A DNA stretch of 64,000 bases from Escallonia rubra. Its lineage: Eukaryota > Streptophyta > Magnoliopsida > Escalloniales > Escalloniaceae. Numbering within the stretch: the stretch's first letter is position 1; each line of letters begins with the position of its first letter. This document shows, piece after piece, positions 24,251 to 35,006 of this stretch. The notes under the pieces are model-generated. The model searched no databases, was not told the origin of the DNA, and saw only the letters and a list, made by a program, of their open reading frames with translations. The DNA lies in NCBI GenBank assembly GCA_033065855.1, contig JAVXUO010002965.1, positions 1 to 64,000 on the forward strand, written 5' to 3'. Made by a program: the position numbers and the translations under genes.

Positions 24251-24619
24251 CGGACTCTGAGCACTGAGCTGCGAGCATGTCCACTCATGTTACCGTTGAT
24301 CGTCGACACCACCATGACAATGACCCACGGGTCACTCCGGGACGGGAGCAAGTCCTTGGAGGGCATCACGCCTAGTCCGCCTGGCAGTTGTCTATAGGGG
24401 CAACCCTCACCACTGTCAGGTTATATATGCGTCTGTTAACGCATCTTATGGGATTCAGTAAGGGCTTGGACCTGTGGCTGGAGCAACGGGCTTACTCTGA
24501 TCATGCTACTGCGGTGTGGTCAGTCTTCTCAGACAGGTATAGCGACGTTATGTGGGGCAGGCAACTCGAATTTGGGAACCGGCAGTCCCAACAGAGAACC
24601 GGTATTTTGGGACCCCCCT

Positions 24620-24840
24620 GGTGACGTGTCATTCCCAAGGGATGACATGTGGCACTTTATGACATAAGCACACTGTTTCCTATAAATAGTGCACTTTATG
24701 ACTCAAAAGAGTACTTCTTCTTCATTCTCACAAAATCACTTTCTCACTCTAGAATTTGAGAGCTCTCAGATTCTAGAGAGAGAAACACAAAATTGGACAT
24801 AACTTTGGACCGTAACATTGGACTGTAACATATGTCGGGC
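24620..24840 (+). promoter_or_regulatory. LTR-like promoter region with TATA box
   Basis: A good TATA box (CCTATAAATAG, TATAAATAG at 24681-24689) lies between two copies of a GCACTTTATGAC motif. It is followed by TC-rich and AG-rich leader-like sequence. The arrangement resembles the U3-R part of a plant LTR. No coding partner is recognised. Confidence 0.35.
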
Positions 24841-25204
24841 ATACAGGATTAGTCAGAAGAAAACTGTGTATATTTACCATCCAATTCCCTTAAGAACAAT
24901 GGAGGGCAGGAAATGTCTGCGACAGACTAAGAAAGACTTTTTGTCTCAGAAAGTCTTCTCTTCTGCAGACATGGAGAATTATGAGCCAAAAATGTTATCT
25001 GAAGTCTCGGAAGATAAGATCTTAGACGAAATGGTTCAACATGACGAGCTAAGGGAAATTTTTTAGTCCATAACTTACCAACCAAAAGCACCGGATTTAC
25101 TTGAGAATCCTGATTTGGTGGATCGTTAGATATTAAAGGATTTAAGAATGATAATTTTCTCAGCTCAAGTTCACTATAACCAAATGATTTGTACCGAACC
25201 TAAA
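24841..25204. other. No gene recognised
   Basis: One short plus-strand frame (24818-25066) with charged residues and no known domain. Nothing else seen. Confidence 0.3.
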
Positions 25205-25890
25205 TAGATAAGAGTTAATTAAGGTGAACATATCGAGTTAATGTGTTAATTAGAGGCAATTAGGGTAATTCAAGCTATTTAGGGTTTATTACAGTTAATT
25301 ACGTTTAATTAGACTCAATTAGTCTTATTCAGGGTTTAATTCGGGCTACTTAACGCTAATTGAGCCTAATTAGAGCATATTACAGTTAATTACCCTTATT
25401 AGGTTTAATTAGGGTTTGTCTACGATTTATCAGGACAATCAGGTTTAATTAGGTTAATCAGCGGTGATTAGGGCTAATTAGAGATTAAATTAACAGTAAA
25501 TTAGGGTTAATTAATGTTAATTATGGTTAATCGGTTTTAATTAGGACTAATTAGGTCTGATTAAGGGTAATAACGGCTAATTCGAGCTAAATAGGGTTAA
25601 CTAGAGTTAATTGGGTTTAATTAGACTTAATTATTGTTAATTAGGGCTTAAGTAAAATCTAATTAAGGTTGATTAGAGTTAATGTGTTAATTAGGGTTAA
25701 TTATGATTGAGGCACTTTAGAATACGTTGAGTTCATTCGTAGAGTTGATATTGTCCCACCTGTGATTGAATCCAGGGTTTAGGTTTATAGTTAGGGTTAG
25801 ATTGCATTTAGGATAATTAGGGTTAATTAGGCATATATTAATAGGGTTTAATTAGAGTTTAGTTAGGGAAATTTAGTGCTAATCGAGGTT
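25205..25890 (+). repeat. Degenerate TTAATTAGGGT repeat field
   Basis: About 690 bp built from variants of GGTTAATTAGGGTTAATTAG with an irregular 9-12 bp spacing. TTAGGG and TTTAATTAGGGTTT variants recur, but the plant telomere unit TTTAGGG is not tandem here. The plus strand is poor in C, and the block has no coding capacity. Confidence 0.8.
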
Positions 25891-25899
25891 AATTATGTT

Positions 25900-25980
25900 T
25901 AACCTCCATGACAAATGTAACAAGTTTTCCTATCTGAAATAACAAGTTTTCCTATCTGAAACCTCCATGACAAATGTAAC
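25900..25980 (+). repeat. Small tandem duplication
   Basis: CCTCCATGACAAATGTAAC occurs twice around two copies of AACAAGTTTTCCTATCTGAA. This is a simple local duplication. Confidence 0.8.
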
Positions 25981-26209
25981 TTTACGGAGAACCCAACTGT
26001 GTAATATAAAAGCAAAGGTGTATGAACAAATATTAGGCCAACCCAACTGTCTAATTGTAGAAGCAAATTATAATGAAAAAATTACCAAAGTAAGTGATAC
26101 AGACATGAAAAAAATATCAAAGCAAGTAATTGGCATGGGCGGTGGTGGGGCGGCGGCAGTGGTTGCGCCACAGTGGAGCCCACAAGAGTTATAGCTTTGC
26201 ACGGCGTCG

Positions 26210-26300
26210 TGGGGGGCTATCGCCAGGGGGGAAGGGGGATCGCCTGAAGGGGGGCTGTCGCCAGAGGGGGGATCGGGGGTCACCGGGGGAAGATCCCGTC
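26210..26300 (+). repeat. G-run-rich segment
   Basis: Six or more runs of four to seven G separated by ATCGCC-like spacers, such as CGCCAGGGGGGAAGGGGG. The plus strand could form G-quadruplexes. Confidence 0.7.
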
Positions 26301-26339
26301 GCTGAGTGAGAACCAAAAATAGAGAGAAAGACAGAAAGA

Positions 26340-26655
26340 GAAATGAAGGGTTAGATATATAACAAAGATTTTAGCGATGGACAGATACAGTCGCTAAAAG
26401 TCAGTCGCTTAAGTCAAGACTTCTAGCGATGGAATATTTTTAGTCGCAAATGGCTACCTGGGGGTGTTTTAGCGACGGAACTTTTTCGTGGCTAAGACGT
26501 TTTCACAAAATTTTTAAAAAAACTCCCAAAAATAGGAAATTTTAAAAAAAACTTTTAGCGATGGCAGATCCATTGCTAAAAAACCGTTGGTAAAACGACG
26601 TAGGTAAAACAATTTACCGACATAAGGCCCGTCGGTTAAAGTTTGTAATGACGGA
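26340..26655. mobile_element. CACTA transposon terminal fragment
   Basis: Subterminal repeats of the CACTA type: TTTTAGCGATGG, AGTCGCTAAAAG and TTTACCGACATAAGGCCCGT with CGGTTAAAG, in both orientations. The right end reads GTTTGTAATG at about 26646-26655, one base from the inverse of the canonical CACTACAAAC. It abuts the copia integrase fragment, so the element appears inserted into the copia relic. The left end is not recognised. Confidence 0.6.
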
Positions 26656-26968
26656 GTTTTACCATATCCATGAGGGTACGATTTCGCTGTTCAACTATAC
26701 CATTACGCTATAGTGTACCTGGCATTATATACTCAGCAATAATGCCACGTTCTTCCAAATACAAGGCAAAAGGACTAGGGTTATGACCCATTTCACAGAA
26801 TTTTTCATAATATTCTCCTCCTCTATCAGATCTTGCAACTTTAATCTTTAGGTCGAGTTGATTTTCAACTTCGGCTTTGTAAGTCTTAAACATGGCAAGT
26901 GAGTCGGATTTTTCATGAATGAGGTAAACATATCCATAACGAGAATAGTCATCAATAAAGCGGATAAA
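26656..26968 (-). mobile_element. Ty1/copia relic, integrase part
   Basis: Fossil, broken. Integrase-core wording of copia elements is visible (DDYSRYGYVYLIHEKSDS, VARSDRGGEYY, RNRTLMDMVK). It is the same old element as the fragment at 32688-33344, separated from it by a later LTR-element insertion and bounded on the left by the CACTA end. Confidence 0.85.
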
Positions 26969-26973
26969 GTATC

Positions 26974-28377
26974 TGAAACCAATAAAACAACCCCAGAGGG
27001 GGGTGAATATGGTTTTTGAAATATAATGGGGAATTTAAACTAAGCACAATCATAAATCTCAAACAAACCAAGTAATACTTCAATGAAGATGCTAACTAAA
27101 CAATCTCAAACAATTAAAGAGCAATAAGTAAAGAGATTGAGTTAGAGATACTTGACAAGGAGATTTAAATGGTTCAGCTTGATATACCCTCAAGCCTACA
27201 TCCACCTCTTCAAGGAAGTCCCTTACAAGAGCACTAGAATCCACTAGCAACAATCTTCTTCCGGGTCAAGATCAAAACCCTTACAACACTTGGTGATATC
27301 CCCATACCAAGCACAAGCCTTGAATCCACAAAGCTCACCCAAGACTTGACAAACCCAAGCCTTGATCACAATCATTTTACAAAGATCAAATGTGTACAAA
27401 GAAACCCTTTCGAAAGGAAATTAGTACAAATGAAGCTCTAGTGCAATAGAGAGATGAGAGAATTGATGACTTGAAGGATGCTCACTCTCAATCAAAGAAT
27501 TGCTCACAAAGATGCTCTCTTTAATGATGTAAAATCATGAAGATGAAGAGAGAAAAGTTTAATCTATGAGCCTTGATGTTTCTCTAATGAATGAAGGCTT
27601 AGAATGTTTTTTCCATTGTGTATAATGAAGCCCCAAATCATTTATATAGAGAGAAAATGAAATATAGCCGTTATAGGCATAAAGTGAGCAAAACTGCCAT
27701 TGCAGTCGATTGTATTCCCAATGCAGTCGACTGTAATCCCTCTAAAATAGCCGTTGGAGTTTTGTCCTCGGAAATAGCAGTTGGAACTGAATTTTGACCA
27801 ATGAAGTCGACTGTATTCAATTACAGTCGACTGTAATAACCTACTGTCTATCGGCTGCCTCACGGAACCCCCTTTCCTATTTTGGGCATAACTTTCTCTA
27901 GAAAAATCGGATTGAGGTGCCGTTTTTTGCGTTGGAAAGCTAATGAAAAGTTTTATCAAGATATAAAAATATTAGTACCAAAAACAGTTTTGAGAAAATC
28001 TGAGTAAGCTTCAAAGTTTACTCATTTTCAAGAACCACGCTTGTGTGAATGATTATGAACTCACATGCAATGCACAAGGTGTCCTAAGGTCTTTTTAGGT
28101 CATAGTCATCAATCCAAGCATCAAACCAAGGCTAGTTACATAATTGTAAAGATCAATCAATAATAACTTAGCCTATGCATTCTTTCTTGCTCTTTGACAT
28201 TGGACTTGATGAAGCTTCCATAGCATGTCCACTATAGCTTTTAATCTCCTTTGGCTTTAATCCATCTATCCAACTTCTCAAATGTGTCTTCATGAGTGTG
28301 CATGTATATACCTAATCAATGTGTAGTTATCATCAAAACAAGATGTAAGCCTAGGTTATCCAACCATAGGGCTAACA
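26974..28377 (-). repeat. 3' LTR of the gag-only element
   Basis: 1404 bp. In the element's sense (minus strand) it starts TGTTAGCCCTATGG and ends GGTTTCA. A TATA box (CTATATAAATGA, near 27637-27650 on the minus strand) is preceded by four copies of the CAGTCGACTG-type palindrome between 27690 and 27840. Confidence 0.93.
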
Positions 28378-28392
28378 GTCTCCCCCTTTTTG
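28378..28392 (-). other. Polypurine tract
   Basis: The minus strand reads AAAAAGGGGGAGAC directly before the 3' LTR. It is the plus-strand primer of LTR retroelements. Confidence 0.85.
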
Positions 28393-29592
28393 ATGATGAC
28401 AAACATTGATTCTATATAGGGTAAGATGTATCATATGATAGTCAATTAAGCAGAACAATCTCACATAGAACACTTAATCATTGCTTGTATACTCAAGATA
28501 TGTCAATTTATCTCATATAGCAATTAAGCTTGTAGCTAGCTTCCCTAGCTAAAACAAGATATGCTCTTCCTCTAATGTTCTCTCAAAACACACAATCACA
28601 TAGCATATAGAAACAAGATTATTTCTCCTCCTTTGTCATCAACAAAGAGACAATGATATGCATGTGTGAAGAGATAGTTATAAGCAAGATAATGGCGTGA
28701 AGTGCATATAACTCATGAACTCATACTGATGACATCAAGAGTTCCTTCATGATCCAAAGAAAGATATTCAAAGTAGCTCAATAATCTCATCTACTTCATG
28801 CATATTTCAAGAGTAACAAGATAGTATATGATTCAAGCATGTAAGCTCCGCCTATCAAGTTATCTTATGAATATTCCATCCTAATGTATGCTCCCCCTCA
28901 ATCAATGCATGCCAACAATATCAAACAAACACAACTAAATGTCTAGCCGAGTCATATTCCCTTTTTGGCATTACCAAAAGGGGTGTGTGTATGAATGGCA
29001 TTGTGAAGCATTAAGATGACATAATTTCAACATGGAATTTTCACAAAGCGAATAATGGTCATCAACAATCAATATTTTCAATATAAATGCAAGAGGACCA
29101 TTCATCGGCAAGGTTCACATTAATTCTCAACAAGCAAGCTATTTATAGATTTGACAATTTAAGCATACTTGATATCATATAAGTTTAGCACATAGCACAA
29201 TGTTGAGAAAATCATTAAGTTTTACCCTCTTGGTGAATTACCAAGGAATTGAGCTCATGAGTGATCATTCTTGAAGTCCATTTTCTTGACAAGCTTTGAG
29301 GCTCTCCTCATTTAAAGTAGCATGTCCAATCTCAAAATGCGTACTCCCCCTTAAGATTTAGCTTTTTGCTCCTCCTTCTCAAAATTTTCTTGGAGCCTTC
29401 TCCTTGTTGCTATTTGCCTTTACCTTGAACAACCTACAATTACAATTTAGGTCTAACTTTTGGTACCCACATTTTCTTGGGTCCATGAGTGTTAGTCTTA
29501 ACAATATTAAGAAACTCTTTAACAACCCATATTTTCTTTACACATCCAACATAAACAATTCTACAAGGACAATAACTAGTCCTATGTCATTT
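28393..29592. other. Non-coding internal part of the gag-only element
   Basis: AT-rich sequence between gag and the polypurine tract. No protease, integrase or reverse transcriptase wording is found on either strand. Confidence 0.6.
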
Positions 29593-31068
29593 CTAGTTGC
29601 ACCAACCATAATGTGTAAATGGTGTGCAATAATTCTTTGGTTGTCTTGGAGGACAATTTAACCTAGCTTGTTGTTTAAAAACTTTAGGAGGCAAGGTGAG
29701 GGCATCTAATCCAACACCGCCTTTGTTTAGGCCAACTCTTTGGTGTCCAAGCATGACATCCAAGTTGTTTTTACCATCAACAAATTTTTCAAGGCATCTT
29801 TTCAAATCACAAATCTCAAGTTTTAAATCTTCATTTTGTTTTTCTAGAGCCAAAGTTTTGCAAGAGATTTGTTTTGTGCTAGGAATGCTCACAATCAATT
29901 CAACTAAATCATTGTTCACACGCTCTAAATATAAATGGCTAGATATGCATTCATTCTTGGCATGCAACTTACAATAATCACTTTTTAAGTCATCTAGTTC
30001 TTTTGAAATCGCATGCACTTGTTTTCTCAAAGCACAATTTTTCTTGGCTAATTTCATGGATTCTTCATATAAAAGAGCATAAGCATCATGAATATCATCA
30101 TAGGAGCAATTGCTATCATTGTCACTATATGAAGAATTTACCTCATCATCTTTTCGAGCCATGAAGCATAAATTTGCATCTCCATCATCGAAATGACCAC
30201 TTTCATCTCCACTTGAATCATCATCACTACAAATGATGGCTTCGATTGATGTTTTTATGGAGTGCTTCTTTCTTGACCCTTTCTTCTTCTTATTCTCCCA
30301 TGAGGTAATCTCTACACTTGAATCATTCTTGCTCTTGTGTGAGTTTCCAACTTTCTTAATTTTGAGAAACTCATTGAATTCCTTTACAAGTATGTCCATC
30401 TCTTTGTTATTCAAGTCTTTCTCCTCCGCACATGAAGATTGATCTGTTGTTGATGAAGCATTAAGAGCAATGCACTTCTTTTTCTTCTTTGGAACTTTTT
30501 GCCTGGATGATTCGAGTTGCATTTCATAGGTCATCAAGGAGCAAATTAATTCATCCAATGGAAAGGTATTGAGATCCTTTGATTCTTGAAGTGCGGTGAT
30601 TTTTGTATCCCATTCTCTAGGTAATGACCTAATTACATTTCTCACAAGATCACCGTTAGAGATATCTTTTCCTAATTGTTTCAAAGTATTAACAATTTTA
30701 GTGAAACGAAAATTCATTTCCATAATAGATTCATCGGAAAACATTTGAAACAATTCATATTCTCTATGCCATAAATTCATCCTTGAATCTCTTAGAAGAG
30801 AAGTCCCTTCATGAGTGACTTGAAGTGTATCCCACATACTCTTAGCCGAATCACACATAATAACTCGATTGAGTTCATTTGCGTTTAGAGCACAAACAAG
30901 ACAATTCTTAGCTCTAGAATTCATGCAAAGCATATATCTATCATAGTCATTAAATTCGGATTTCTCCTTTGGGACAAGCTTATTCCTAATCAACTTGGTT
31001 GGAACATAAGGGCCATCTTCAATGATTCCCCACATTTCATAATCTATAGATTCTAAAAATACTCTCAT
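29593..31068 (-). mobile_element. Copia-type gag (UBN2) frame of the nested element
   Basis: Fossil retroelement part. An open frame of 491 codons encodes a UBN2/DUF4219-type gag. The capsid-like region includes YDRYMLCMNSRAKN, MWDTLQVTHEGTSLLRDSRM and VIRSLPREWDTKITALQESK. A lysine-rich and acidic linker follows, then a probable coiled coil at about residues 335-440. The family protein forms virus-like particles that package the element RNA. It is the sole coding part between the LTRs. Confidence 0.9.
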
Positions 31069-31197
31069 CTTAATTTTTCATGTACTATATGAAGACCCAT
31101 CAAAAAGTGGAGGTCTAGTAATAGAACGCCCCTCAAGACAAGGAAACCCCATGATCTTTTAACTCTCTAGGTGTTAACCAAAAAATCAAGAGCCGAA

Positions 31198-31209
31198 GCT
31201 CTGAGACCA
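31198..31209 (-). other. Primer-binding site
   Basis: The minus strand reads TGGTCTCAGAGC two bases inside the 5' LTR edge. It is one base from the usual TGGTATCAGAGC site matched to the initiator tRNA-Met. Confidence 0.88.
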
Positions 31210-31211
31210 CT

Positions 31212-32682
31212 TGAAACCAATAAAACAACCCTAGAGGGGGGTGAATAAGGTTTTTGAAATATAATGGGAAATTTAAACTAAGCACAATCATAAATCTCAA
31301 ACAAACCAAGTAATACTTCAATGAAGATGCTAACTAAACAATCTCAAACAATTAAAGAGCAATAAGTAAAGAGATTGAGTTAGAGATACTTGACAAGGAG
31401 ATTTAAATGGTTCGGCTTGATATACCCTCAAGCCTACATCCACCTCTTCAAGGAAGTCCCTTGCAAGAGCACTAGAATCCACTAGCAACAATCTTCTTCC
31501 GGGTCAAGATCAAAACCCTTACAACACTTGGTGATATCCCCACACCAAGCACAAGCCTTGAATCCACAAAGCTCACCCAAGACTTGACAAACCCAAGCCT
31601 TGATCACAATCCTTTTACAAAGATCAAATGTGTACAAAGAAACCCTCTTAAAAGGAAATTAGTACAAATGAAGCTCTAGTGCAATAGAGAGATGATAGAA
31701 TTGATGACTTGAAGGATGCTCACTCTCAATCAAAGAATTGCTCACAAAGATGCTCTCTTTAATGATGTAAAATCATGAAGATGAAGAGAGAAAAGTTTAA
31801 TCTATGAGCCTTGATGTTTCTCTAATGAATGAAGGCTTAGAATGTTTTTTCCATTGTGTATAATGAAGCCCCAAATCATTTATATAGAGAGCAAATGAAA
31901 TATAGCCGTTATAAGTGAGCAAAACTGCCATTGCAGTCGACTGTATTTTCAATGCAGTCGACTGTAATCCCTCTAAAATAGCCGTTGGAGTTTTGTCCTC
32001 AGAAATAGCAGTTGGAACTGAATTTTGACCAATGAAGTCGACTGCATTGGAATGCAGTCGACTGTATTCAATTACAGTCGACTGTATTCAATTACAGTCG
32101 ACTGTAATACCCTACTGCCTATCGGCTGCCTCACGGAACCCCCTTTCCTATTTTGGGCATAACTTTCTCTAGAAAAATCGGATTGAGGTGCCGTTTTTTA
32201 CGTTGGAAAGCATATGAAAAGTTTTATCAAGATATGAAAAGATTAGCACCAAAAAAAGTTTTGAGAAAATCTGAGTAAGCTTCAAAGTTCACTCATTTTC
32301 AAGAACCACGCTTGTGTGAATGATTATGAACTCACATGCAATGCACAAGGTGTCCTAAGGTCTTTTTAGGTCATAGTCATCAATCCAAGCATCAAACCAA
32401 GGCTAGTTACATAATTGTAAAGATCAATCAATAATAACTTAGCCTATGCATTCTTTCTTGCTCTTTGACATTGAACTTGATGAAGCTTCCATAGCATGTC
32501 CACTATAGCTTTTAATCTCCTTTGGCTTTAATCCATCTATCCAACTTTTCAAATGTGTCTTCATTAGTGTGCATGTATATACCTACTAAGAATACACTCA
32601 AAGCACACATTAGAACATAATCAATGTGTAGTTATCATCAAAACAAGATGTAAGCCTAGGTTATCCAACCATAGGGCTAACA
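31212..32682 (-). repeat. 5' LTR of the gag-only element
   Basis: 1471 bp, about 67 bp longer than its partner. Part of the excess is six rather than four CAGTCGACTG-type palindromes (31930-32110). Another part is a 33-bp segment near 32583-32620 that the partner lacks. Confidence 0.93.
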
Positions 32683-32687
32683 GTATC

Positions 32688-33344
32688 TATGACCACCAAT
32701 ACCCGGTGTAGGGAAAGGTCCACAAATGTCAGTGTGGATAACCTTTAAAAGTCCCGTACTTCGAGTGGCACCACATTTATTACATTTTACAAAGTTTCTT
32801 TTAATACATTCAATACATGCGTCAAAATCTGAGAAATCTAAAGAACGACGAATTCCATCCTTAATGAGGCGCTCCATTCTGCCTCGTGATATGTGACCTA
32901 GACATTCATGCCATAATTTAGCAAAATTTTCATTCTCTCGTTTTCTCTTATCACAAGTTTTAGCAGCTCCATCATTCACGTTCATTATTTATTAGGATTC
33001 AGTAAAAGAAGCATTCAAACGTAATTTGTAAAGGTTTCCCTCCAACAAACCAGAACCAATAACTCGAGAGTAAAGGAAAAGATAGAAGCCTTTATTCTCA
33101 AACTTAAACGAATATTCATAAGCATCAAGTCTAGAAATAGAAATAAGGTTTCTAGTCATACTGGGAACATAAGGGCAACATGCGCTTCAACCCGTAAAGC
33201 ATAATACAAATCCATAACTCCAAGAATTATGCTAATCTGCTCTTTCAATTTTCTAAAATTGATGCCGCTCAATGATTCAATAGAGGAAAGATAGCCAGTA
33301 ATTGCAGCAGGACTATACGCTAAATAATAACAAAATTCATGCAC
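32688..33344 (-). mobile_element. Ty1/copia relic, gag and pre-integrase parts
   Basis: Fossil, broken. Visible parts are the gag start wording (SIESLSGINFRKLKEQI, GVMDLYYALRV), a protease-to-pre-integrase stretch (TRNLISISRLDAYEYSF) and the GAG-pre-integrase zinc region (LWHECLGHISRGRMERLI, VIHTDICGPFPTPG). It continues the integrase fragment at 26656-26968 across the nested gag-only element. Confidence 0.87.
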
Positions 33345-34085
33345 ATTAGTACCGAAAATTCACATGATGAAAATAGTTAGTTCATCATTTAACATAATAA
33401 AATAAGTTGAGGGATAAACAATTTATTTATATGGAAAAGGTAAATACACAAAACCAAACGGTAACGCCCCCGACCTTAGGAGCCATTACCAACAATACTT
33501 CAAGTCCTAATATCATGTGCATTCTAATAAATACTAAATTACACCAAGGTATAAACAGAGCATCTAATCAAGTAGCGACAAAATATCTCCAAAAGATAGA
33601 GGCTCAAAAACAACCTTGCCTCTTACAAACCATTAATCACAAAAGAATGATCCATCCTCAAATTCTATTACAAAAGTCTAATGCCAAATCAAATTACCCA
33701 TATCTGGGTAAAATTCTCAAAATGAAATACATTGCTTTGACATGCTAACAAAATAGAAGCTCTATTTTTTTCCAAACGTGCCAAGCTCCTAATCATGCCT
33801 ACCACCTGTGGTAAGGGACAAAGCAAACAAATCGGGGATGAGCTGAAATAGCCGAGTAAGGGGAATTCAAATGAAAAGCAATACATTAATTTGTATTCCG
33901 AAACAAAGCCATGACCTTGACGAACAAGTAATAGCAATTGACATTAATGTCAGTAAGTTGAATCAAATATACGAAATGATCATTAGTGGCCATAGGCCCA
34001 AATCGAACACAAAATCCGAAGATACGAAACGCATACCGGTAGCGTAATAGCCGTCATTGTGAGAACTATCTGAAAGTCACGTAAA

Positions 34086-34169
34086 GTGACTACAAAAGCC
34101 ACTAAGGTGGCTACAAAAGTTACCAAGTACCTACAAAAGTCACCGGAGTGACTAGAAAAGTCTTAAAGA
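34086..34169 (+). repeat. 21-bp tandem repeat, four copies
   Basis: Units starting at 34086, 34107, 34128 and 34149, each with a CTACAAAAGTCACC-like core. Confidence 0.85.
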
Positions 34170-34617
34170 CTCCCTGTTTCAAAAAAAGGTTATTCATTCT
34201 AATGATCATATGCAATTTACGAATTACGAACTCAAATAGCAACGAAGCCAAATACGAAGCAATTTGAACAAATCTCCAAAGTTGTAAAACAACTAGCAAA
34301 GCGATACAACGTATCAATTCCTTACCACACCAAAAAGTACGAAATCCCTTACCTTAATCAAGCTATCGGTACAAAATCCTTAAGTGCCGCCTTAGTATCT
34401 AAGAGTCTCCCAAGCCCTCCCCCCCCCCTCTCTCTCTCTCTCTTAACCTTTAAGAAGAGAAGCAAGGGAACTAAAAAGAAGAGTTGGAGGGAAAAGAAGC
34501 TATTTATAAGAAGAATCCTAAGTTGGCAATTTACACTAACACTCCCCAAACTTTAAATACTTATTCATAAAGTACCCAAAACTTTCTAATATTTACGAAA
34601 AGGGAACCTAATACTTT

Positions 34618-34912
34618 CATTCGAAGGAAAACTATTCCTTCGATTAAAAAAGGAGTTTCCATTCGACTGAATCCTTCAGTCGCAAAATTGCCTTCTTCAC
34701 ACTTGCTCTTTTCATTCGACCGAAAACTTTCCATTCGACCGAAAACTTTCTATTCGACTGAATCTTTCAGTCGTTTCTTATCTCGGTTAAAAAAAATGAT
34801 TTTCATTCGAAGCAAAACTTTTTTATTCGAATGAATCTTTCAATAGCTCCATTATATTTCTGCCTAACGATTGATTCGAATGAATCAGGATTCATTCGAC
34901 CGAATCCTTCAG
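34618..34912. repeat. Array of TTCGA-centred palindromic motifs
   Basis: About ten copies of CATTCGACTGAATC, CATTCGACCGAAAAC or ATTCGAATGAATC spaced irregularly, several of them near-palindromes. They lie 110-400 bp upstream of the TATA box in the sense of the probable LTR. Confidence 0.8.
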
Positions 34913-35006
34913 AGATGATTTAGCGACCATTTTCATCTAATAATTTATCCCTTAATTATTTTTCAACAATTATGATTCTTATTAGCATAAAAAGGGGCTC
35001 TTACAC

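Larger units (their letters stand above)
26974..32682 (-). mobile_element. Gag-only LTR retrotransposon (TR-GAG-like), nested in copia
   Basis: Structurally complete-looking element of 5.7 kb. The two LTRs (26974-28377 and 31212-32682) both run TG...CA. They are flanked by a perfect 5-bp target duplication, GTATC, at 26969-26973 and 32683-32687. A tRNA-Met-like primer site (TGGTCTCAGAGC) and a polypurine tract (AAAAAGGGGGAGAC) adjoin the LTRs on the expected sides for minus-strand orientation. The only coding part seen between the LTRs is a copia-type gag, so the element looks non-autonomous, like the TR-GAG class. By eye the LTRs differ at about 2 percent of sites plus a few indels. At rates commonly assumed for plants this suggests insertion roughly one million years ago. 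Confidence 0.93.
33465..35006 (-). mobile_element. Probable solo LTR inside the copia relic
   Basis: Inferred. In minus-strand sense a TGTAAGAGCCCC start at about 35006 leads to a U3 with repeated TTCGACTGAA-type motifs. A TATA box (TTATAAATAGC, 34499-34509) and a long leader follow, ending near a GGTCGGGGGCGTTAC stretch at about 33465. No coding part lies in between. The exact right and left borders and a target duplication were not established. Confidence 0.45.

Noticed and set aside
25205-25890. Interstitial telomere tract
   Set aside because: The plant unit TTTAGGG is not in tandem; the dominant unit is TTAATTAGGGT-like.
29696-30442. Plus-strand frames opposite the gag frame
   Set aside because: Shadows of the minus-strand gag reading frame.
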